Below are positions 7,075-11,301 of a stretch of DNA of 11,301 nucleotides, one piece after another; position 1 is the stretch's first letter; each line of letters opens with the position of its first letter. The notes under the pieces are model-generated. The model had not been told where the DNA came from and made no database searches. It saw only the letters and a list, made by a program, of their open reading frames with translations. The translations under genes were made by a program, and so were the position numbers. The stretch spans positions 1 to 11,301 of the forward strand of contig JAISUQ010000051.1 of assembly GCA_031272005.1 (NCBI GenBank), written 5' to 3'. The DNA comes from Coriobacteriales bacterium. Lineage in GTDB: Bacteria > Actinomycetota > Coriobacteriia > Coriobacteriales > UBA8131.

Positions 7075-7086
7075 GGGAACGTTCCC
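7075..7086. promoter_or_regulatory. Perfect 12-bp palindrome upstream of the LysR gene
   Basis: GGGAACGTTCCC is a perfect palindrome whose near edge is 36 bases from the LysR start codon. A second odd-centred palindrome (ACTAC-C-GTAGT, 7097-7107) lies just further upstream. The position suits an operator for autoregulation, but a 12-bp palindrome can occur by chance and no footprint information exists. Confidence 0.3.
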
Positions 7087-7123
7087 CCTTTGCAAAACTA
7101 CCGTAGTACGCTATCCACAGCTA

Positions 7124-7168
7124 CACCCAAAAGGAGAAATCCTCAGTCGAAGTCTCTCCTTTTGGGTG
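7124..7168 (-). repeat. Perfect 14-bp inverted repeat between the zinc-ribbon and LysR genes
   Basis: Arms 7124-7137 and 7155-7168 are perfectly complementary with a 17-base loop. It begins 12 bases after the stop of the zinc-ribbon gene and ends about 85 bases before the LysR start. The U-rich stretch precedes the stem rather than following it on the minus strand, so it is not a classical intrinsic terminator. It may still block or pause transcription, stabilise the 3' end of the upstream mRNA, or both. Confidence 0.65.
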
Positions 7169-7180
7169 ATTGGAAAAAAC

Positions 7181-7555
7181 TCAGGCAACCGTCGGAGCAC
7201 CAGGCGCGCTGGGAGGCTTGGGAGCGCCAGGAGCAGCCGGGGCGGCTGGAGCGCCGGGAGCCTTGGGAGCGCCGGGAGCCTTGAAGCCGGCTGGGGCCGG
7301 GGCGGCAGCACCCATGGCTGCCTTGATCTCCTCTTCGGTGGCGCCACAGCCGGAGCAGGACGTGGCGGTCAGAGGATTGTCGGTGCCGCACTTCGGGCAC
7401 TTGATGGAAGTCGGAGCGCTGACGCTGGGTTCCGGCGGCAGAGCAGCCTTGCAGAACGGACAGGTCGTCGGCCGGAAGTTAGGGGAGACGATCTTCTTAC
7501 CGCACTCCGGGCATTTCAGCGGACCTGAGGTAGTATCTGGCGGTCTGAAGCACAT
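7181..7555 (-). CDS. Double zinc-ribbon protein with Ala/Pro/Gly-rich C-terminal tail (124 aa)
   Basis: The ATG at 7555 is chosen because GAGG lies six bases upstream; the frame is open further upstream to 7696 without a comparable site. Ribbon 1 has C15/C18 and C32/C35; ribbon 2 has C53/C56 and C67/C70. Residues from about 80 to the end are a low-complexity, collagen-like tail built from (K/A)APGAP units, with one hexapeptide KAPGAP duplicated exactly. The tail is probably disordered and could act as a flexible linker or protein-binding arm. Ribbon 1 matches the 64-residue zinc ribbon at 5489-5683, including the GKKI and LP positions. The gene is divergent from the MFS transporter and precedes the LysR gene in the same orientation. 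Function unknown; a scaffold or adaptor for the cluster's enzymes is one guess. Confidence 0.82.
   Translation of the reverse strand: MCFRPPDTTSGPLKCPECGKKIVSPNFRPTTCPFCKAALPPEPSVSAPTSIKCPKCGTDNPLTATSCSGCGATEEEIKAAMGAAAPAPAGFKAPGAPKAPGAPAAPAAPGAPKPPSAPGAPTVA
7248..7283 (-). repeat. Exact tandem 18-bp duplication in the tail-coding region
   Basis: Two adjacent, identical 18-base units (7248-7265 and 7266-7283) encode KAPGAP twice in the tail of the zinc-ribbon protein. Degenerate copies lie on the low-coordinate side (further along the tail). Being in frame and identical at the DNA level, it suggests a recent slippage expansion. Confidence 0.8.
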
Positions 7556-7694
7556 ATGATTCCTCGCTTTCTTCAATGGAAGCCATCGATATCTGACGCC
7601 CGCGGCTTCCCGGAACAATAAAAAACGGGCAGCTCCAATTGCAGTCCCCTGTGCAACGCAGCTCCCCCGAAAGATTGTAAAACGTATCAGCCTC

Positions 7695-7712
7695 AAACTG
7701 GTGAAACAGTTT
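7695..7712. promoter_or_regulatory. Candidate operator dyad 1 (AAACTG-N6-CAGTTT)
   Basis: Perfect 6-bp half-sites are separated by 6 bases. Its centre is about 29.5 bp from that of the next dyad, close to three helical turns, so both could be bound on the same DNA face. It would overlap the -35 region of a minus-strand promoter with -10 at 7679-7674. Confidence 0.4.
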
Positions 7713-7726
7713 GTTGATAGACTTAA

Positions 7727-7739
7727 ACTAACAGTTAGT
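7727..7739. promoter_or_regulatory. Candidate operator dyad 2 (ACTAAC-A-GTTAGT), possible LysR recognition site
   Basis: This is a perfect 13-base odd-centred palindrome. If the MFS promoter uses TATTAT at 7782-7787, its centre falls near -61, where LysR activators typically place their recognition site. Both dyads share AAACT and ACAGTT elements. Confidence 0.4.
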
Positions 7740-7895
7740 CACGATGTTGTAAATGGCGGCTCATCCCGTCGAAGCGCGTGGTATTATTCTGGTGCGTGCT
7801 TCAACAGAATCTGGTCAGGCCCTCCAGTCGCCCGCAGGTCCAACGGGCGGATGAGTTCTCTATTCGTATTAACAACGATTTAGGAGGGTAAGTAA

Positions 7896-9311
7896 ATGGG
7901 AGAAACAGCTAAGTTCTCCGTCTCAGACCGCATGAACCGCATACCGGGTTCCGGAAAGCAGCTCCTGATCATCTTCTTCATTTTGATGGGCTGGTTTGCT
8001 GAGACCATCGACCTCGGCGGTACCAGCTATCTGCTGCCGCTGATTGGGGAGCACTTCTTCGCGCCGCATAGCGGCATCGCCTATCTCGACCCGGCAACAG
8101 GCAAGGCATCGGCGGCCATCGCCAACCTGCAGTCCCTGTATGCCTCCATCTGCTTTGCCGGCATGTTCTTAGGCGCCATCATCGCCGGCGCCCTGGCCGA
8201 CAAACTTGGCCGTAAGAAGGTCATGGTAGCGATGATGCTGCTGTGGGGCGCTGCTGGCTTTGGTCTGGTTGCCAGCATGAGCATTCCCTACATGTTCGTC
8301 CTGCGCTTCATCCTGGGCTTTGGCCTGGGCGCTCAGTTCCCGGTTGCTCTGTCATATCTCAGCGAGGTGGTCTCCTCCAAGGATCGCCCCAAGTACATGA
8401 CGCTCTATCAGCTGATGACCCCGGTGGGCTTTCTGGTCGCCGGCATCATCAGCGGCCTGGTCGTCGGCGCCATCGGTAACGAGGTCGGATGGCGCGTGCT
8501 CTACGCCATCGAGGCCGCTCCGGCGCTGTTCGTCATCGGCATTATCGCCGTCGTGCCGGAATCCCCGCTGTGGCTGGAGAAGGTCGGCCGCGACAAGGAA
8601 GCCGACGCCGTGGCCTCCAAGTTCGAGGAGTGGGCGCTGGCCAAGCATGGCGAGCTGCCCGAGGTCGTCGTCAGCCCCAAGGTCCAGGCCAAGAAAGGCT
8701 TCGGCCAGCTGTTCGCCTCCAAGTACATCAAGGTCACCGTCCTCTGCTTCTTCGTCTGGTTCGTCTCGATGCTCTCCGACTACGGTCTGGGCACCTTCCT
8801 GACCCAGATCCTCAAGCAGAAGGGCCTGGACAACAGCATGGCCATCTGGATGGTCACCCTTGGCGTCTTCGGTGGCATCCCGGCCTGGTTCTTCACCACC
8901 TGGGCCACCAAGAAGCTCGGCCGGCGTCCGGCATTTTTGATCGCCGCCTTCTGCACGGCCATCTTCGGCGTCATCTACGGCTTCCAGAACCCCAGCATGG
9001 TCGGCGGCATCTCGCTGGGCATGGCTGGCGTCATCATCTTCGGTATCCTCTATCAGTTCGGCAAGTACATGAACGCCATGTGCATGGCTCTGTATACGCC
9101 AGAGCTCTATGACACCGAGGTCCGCGGTGCCGGTAACGGCCTGGCCTCCTCCTGGGGTCGCTTCGGTTCGATCGTCGGCCCGTTCTTCATCGCGGCTCTG
9201 AACACCAATCTCGGTGGCGACATGACCATTGCCATCGCCGCCGGTCTGGTGATCATCCCCGGTGCCCTGGTCTTCCTGATAGGCCCGGAGACCAAGGACA
9301 AGAAGTTCTAG
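7896..9311 (+). CDS. MFS transporter (sugar-porter / aromatic-acid:H+ symporter-like)
   Basis: This 471-residue membrane carrier has about twelve hydrophobic segments. TM1 contains ETID (36-39), resembling the acidic motif of aromatic-acid:H+ symporters. The loop between TM2 and TM3 has the MFS signature GALADKLGRKK (98-108). The end of TM6 has PESPLWL (221-227), and a central cytoplasmic loop of about 40 residues follows. Near residues 400-420 is ELYDTEVRGAG with SSWGRFGSIVGP, then a PETKDKKF C-terminus, all typical of sugar-porter and related organic-acid carriers. The start has GGAGGG seven bases upstream. It probably imports the cluster's substrate by proton symport, but efflux cannot be excluded and the substrate is not readable from sequence. 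It is the first gene rightwards of the divergent region, with enzyme 2 after it in the same direction. Confidence 0.92.
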   Translation: MGETAKFSVSDRMNRIPGSGKQLLIIFFILMGWFAETIDLGGTSYLLPLIGEHFFAPHSGIAYLDPATGKASAAIANLQSLYASICFAGMFLGAIIAGALADKLGRKKVMVAMMLLWGAAGFGLVASMSIPYMFVLRFILGFGLGAQFPVALSYLSEVVSSKDRPKYMTLYQLMTPVGFLVAGIISGLVVGAIGNEVGWRVLYAIEAAPALFVIGIIAVVPESPLWLEKVGRDKEADAVASKFEEWALAKHGELPEVVVSPKVQAKKGFGQLFASKYIKVTVLCFFVWFVSMLSDYGLGTFLTQILKQKGLDNSMAIWMVTLGVFGGIPAWFFTTWATKKLGRRPAFLIAAFCTAIFGVIYGFQNPSMVGGISLGMAGVIIFGILYQFGKYMNAMCMALYTPELYDTEVRGAGNGLASSWGRFGSIVGPFFIAALNTNLGGDMTIAIAAGLVIIPGALVFLIGPETKDKKF

Positions 9312-9348
9312 TCCAGGAAGTCCTAGACCAAGTAGTTCCAGTCCAGGA
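9304..9348 (+). repeat. Short direct repeat at the 3' end of the MFS gene
   Basis: A 15-base unit beginning AGTTC occurs at 9304-9318 (spanning the MFS stop codon) and at 9334-9348 with one mismatch, 30 bases apart. It looks like a small tandem duplication of the gene end. No function is evident. Confidence 0.5.
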
Positions 9349-9637
9349 CTTGCGGCTCCTTAAGGATTTCGCAGATAGTGTTACAGGTTGCGGGACGGGC
9401 GGGAAACTGCCCGTCCCGACTGATTTGGGAATTAGTCCAACCATTATCAAAAATCAGTATCAACGTATTACACCTTTCACACTATTAGGACGAATGTGTC
9501 GCCGCAAAAAGGGCGAAAATACATTATCCTGAGAATCAGAGTTTGTTGACGGCTATTCAGGCAGGTGCCATGCGGCGCCATGGAGAGTCCGGGCCGTCGA
9601 GTCTGAAGTTGTTCGAGCCAAGAGAAAGAAGGGGAAC
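9312..9637. other. 326-base intergenic region between MFS and Mo/W enzyme 2
   Basis: I see no supportable gene. It holds the short direct repeat, the GC hairpin at 9391-9418, an AT-rich stretch around 9420-9540 that could carry a promoter for enzyme 2, and the leader of that gene. The frame of enzyme 2 stays open upstream of the chosen GTG for roughly 90 bases but offers no ATG. Confidence 0.55.
9391..9418 (+). terminator. Terminator-like hairpin after the MFS gene
   Basis: A perfect 10-bp GC-rich stem (9391-9400 with 9409-9418) with an 8-base loop lies 80 bases after the MFS stop. The following tract (ACTGATTTGG) is only weakly U-rich, so it may terminate partially and let some transcription reach enzyme 2. 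Confidence 0.55.
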
Positions 9638-11301
9638 GTGACAGAAACCATCGACATCCACGCTCCTGGGGTCGAGGTCAAGAAGAGCTGCTGCTATTTC
9701 TGCCATCAGAACTGCGGCGTATTGGCCTACGTCAAGGATGGAGAGGTCCTCAAGATTGAGGGCGATCCCACCCACCCCACCAACCAGGGCGGGTTGTGCT
9801 GCCGCGGCAATATCGCCTTGCTGCACCTCAAGCATCCCGCTCGCATCAATCACCCGCTGAAGCGCAAAGGAGAGAAGGGCGCCAACGAGTGGGAGCAGAT
9901 CCCCTGGGATCAGGCCATCGCCGAGATTGCCGAGCGCATCAACCAGATCAAGGCCGAGAGCGGTGCGGAAGCCGTGGCCGGCGCTGCCGGTACGCTGCGC
10001 ACCGACGACTGGTCGCGCCGCCGGTTCTTCAATATGTTCGGCACGCCCAATGTCTTCCACAACGCCCTGCTCTGCTGGATCCCGACCTTCATGGTGGAGA
10101 CGGCCGTCAGCGGCTGGAGCCCGTTTGAGACCGACCTCGGTACCAGCCGCTGCATCATCCTCTGGGGCTTCAACCCCGGCGCCTCGGCGATGCCGGGCAT
10201 GCGCGGCTACTCCGATCTGCGCAAGGCCGGCCTGAAGATCATCGTCGTCGATCCGCGCTACTCCGAGACCGCCGCCCATGCCGACCTCTGGCTGCCGCTG
10301 CGTCCCGGCAGCGACACCGCCCTGGCCCTGGCGATGATCCACACCATCATCTACGAGGGCCTGGCGAACTACGAGTTCGTCAACAACTGGTGCATCGGCT
10401 TCGAGGAGCTGCAAGACCACGTGCTGGACTACTCGCCGGAATGGGCCGAGGAGAAGACCTGGCTGGACCCTGAGCTGATCCGCCAGGCCGCCCGGATGTA
10501 CGCCCAGAACACCCCGAGCAACATCCAGTGGGGCTGCACCGCCGACCAGCTGGGCAAGACCGCCGGCGCCGGCATGCACGCCCGGGCCATTCTCCGCGCC
10601 ATCACCGGCAACCTGGATTGCCCGGGTGGCGACCTGATGCCCGGCCCCTCCCAGGCCTACGTCACCGATGAGGAGCTGGAGGCCAACGACTGGCTGCCCG
10701 AGGAGCAGAAGGCCAAGCAGATCGGTTCAGACAAGTTCAAGATCACCAGCTGGCCCGGTTATCAGATGATTGCCGATACCGCTCGCGCCACCTGGGGCAA
10801 GGCCCCCACGGCGGAGTGGATGTGCGAGGCTCACGGCCCCTCGGTCTTCAAGGCCATCCTCACCGGCGACCCTTACCAGGTGCGGGCGCTGTTTGTCTCC
10901 GCCACCAATCCGGTGAACTCCTACGGCGACGCCAAGATGGTCCTGGAGGCGCTGAAGCAGGTGGAGTTCATGGTGACCTGCGACTACTGGATGACGCCAG
11001 CCGCCCTCTACAGCGACTACGTGATGCCGATAGCCGGCGCCCTGGAGCGCCCGATCATGCACAACAACTATGGCGTCACCGACTCGCTGATTGCCTCGCA
11101 GCGGGCCATCCAGCCGCTCTATGAGCGTCACACCGACTACAACTTCTGGCGCGATCTGGCGCTGGCCACCGGCCAGGACCCCGACCAGTGGCCCTGGGAG
11201 ACGTTGGAGGACGCCTACTACTACGTCACCTACCCCCTGAACAACTGGGGTTACGCCCATGGTTCCTACGATGAGTTTGTGGAGAACTTCCGCTTCTTCT
11301 A
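9638..11301 (+). CDS. Molybdopterin (Mo/W bis-MGD) oxidoreductase, acetylene-hydratase-like (enzyme 2, partial at right edge)
   Basis: The frame starts at GTG 9638-9640 (AAGGGG three bases upstream; no in-frame ATG nearby) and is open to the window end, showing about 554 residues of a protein usually 750-850 long. The [4Fe-4S] motif is C19-x2-C22-x3-C26 with C54, within SCCYFCHQNC and LCCRG. C146 in NALLCWIP is the likely metal ligand. NNWCIGFEEL (about 249-258) is nearly the same as in Pelobacter acetylene hydratase as I remember it, as is the TPAALYSDYVMP...LERP stretch near residue 450. As in enzyme 1, the residue after the second cluster cysteine is His (H23), not the catalytic Asp of acetylene hydratase. 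Arg56 replaces the usual Lys between cluster and pterin. No signal peptide is present, so it acts in the cytoplasm. Enzymes 1 and 2 are diverged paralogues; 2 looks closer to acetylene hydratase itself. The C-terminal pterin domain and any downstream subunits lie outside the window. Confidence 0.92.
   Translation, partial: MTETIDIHAPGVEVKKSCCYFCHQNCGVLAYVKDGEVLKIEGDPTHPTNQGGLCCRGNIALLHLKHPARINHPLKRKGEKGANEWEQIPWDQAIAEIAERINQIKAESGAEAVAGAAGTLRTDDWSRRRFFNMFGTPNVFHNALLCWIPTFMVETAVSGWSPFETDLGTSRCIILWGFNPGASAMPGMRGYSDLRKAGLKIIVVDPRYSETAAHADLWLPLRPGSDTALALAMIHTIIYEGLANYEFVNNWCIGFEELQDHVLDYSPEWAEEKTWLDPELIRQAARMYAQNTPSNIQWGCTADQLGKTAGAGMHARAILRAITGNLDCPGGDLMPGPSQAYVTDEELEANDWLPEEQKAKQIGSDKFKITSWPGYQMIADTARATWGKAPTAEWMCEAHGPSVFKAILTGDPYQVRALFVSATNPVNSYGDAKMVLEALKQVEFMVTCDYWMTPAALYSDYVMPIAGALERPIMHNNYGVTDSLIASQRAIQPLYERHTDYNFWRDLALATGQDPDQWPWETLEDAYYYVTYPLNNWGYAHGSYDEFVENFRFF

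Larger units (their letters stand above)
7556..7895. promoter_or_regulatory. Divergent promoter region between the zinc-ribbon gene and the MFS gene
   Basis: These 340 bases carry no gene I can support and are visibly more AT-rich in the middle than the flanking genes. They should contain both divergent promoters and the LysR binding site. Two dyads lie at 7695-7712 and 7727-7739. On the plus strand TATTAT at 7782-7787 is a plausible -10 with no good -35, as expected for an activator-dependent promoter. On the minus strand TACAAT at 7679-7674 could be the -10 for the zinc-ribbon gene. A 6-bp GC stem (7829-7834 with 7844-7849) lies in the likely MFS leader. Confidence 0.5.

Noticed and set aside
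9557..10579. 340-codon open frame on the minus strand opposite Mo/W enzyme 2
   Set aside because: It is the antisense shadow of a strongly recognisable molybdopterin enzyme, and its composition is not that of a normal protein.
1..11301. CRISPR arrays, tRNA/rRNA genes, insertion sequences, transposases, attachment sites
   Set aside because: I saw no regularly spaced repeats, cloverleaf-like sequence, transposase-like protein or terminal inverted repeat with target duplication.

Overview
The window looks like a catabolic or redox gene cluster from a strictly anaerobic bacterium. It encodes two cytoplasmic molybdenum/tungsten bis-MGD enzymes of the acetylene-hydratase-like branch of the DMSO reductase superfamily, a short 2x[4Fe-4S] ferredoxin, and the start of a very large BcrA/BadF/HgdC-type ATPase (activase). 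The DNA is GC-rich (roughly 60% by eye) with G/C third positions and good Shine-Dalgarno sites. I cannot place the organism: Coriobacteriia, Desulfobacterota and Peptococcaceae-type anaerobes would all fit, and no rRNA or other taxonomic marker is present.

Layout. Everything from 1 to about 7555 is on the minus strand, and everything from 7896 to the right edge is on the plus strand. Reading leftwards from the divergent centre: a two-ribbon zinc protein with an Ala/Pro/Gly-rich tail (7555-7181), a perfect 14-bp inverted repeat, a LysR-type regulator (7038-6073) with a terminator-like hairpin behind it, a 389-base gap, then a tight operon. The operon holds a short zinc ribbon (5683-5489), Mo/W enzyme 1 (5435-2964), ferredoxin (2951-2610), an eight-cysteine zinc-ribbon protein (2518-2252) and the activase (2262 to beyond position 1). 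Reading rightwards: an MFS transporter (7896-9311), a terminator-like hairpin, and Mo/W enzyme 2 (9638 to beyond 11301). Both outermost genes are cut by the window edges.

How the parts may fit (inference): the MFS carrier imports an organic anion or similar substrate. The LysR protein senses it and acts on the divergent 7556-7895 region, which carries two dyads three helical turns apart. The two Mo/W enzymes carry out hydration, hydroxyl transfer or redox chemistry on it in the cytoplasm, with the ferredoxin passing electrons. The activase would spend ATP to deliver very low-potential electrons to a dehydratase/reductase-type Fe-S partner. That partner may be fused to the same polypeptide beyond the left edge. 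The substrate cannot be read from the sequence.

The most unusual points are: co-operonic pairing of an acetylene-hydratase-like enzyme with a double-ASKHA activase; His in place of the catalytic Asp of acetylene hydratase in both Mo/W enzymes; an activase reading frame whose only sensible start is ATA; and three zinc-ribbon proteins, two of which are clear paralogues that bracket the regulator.
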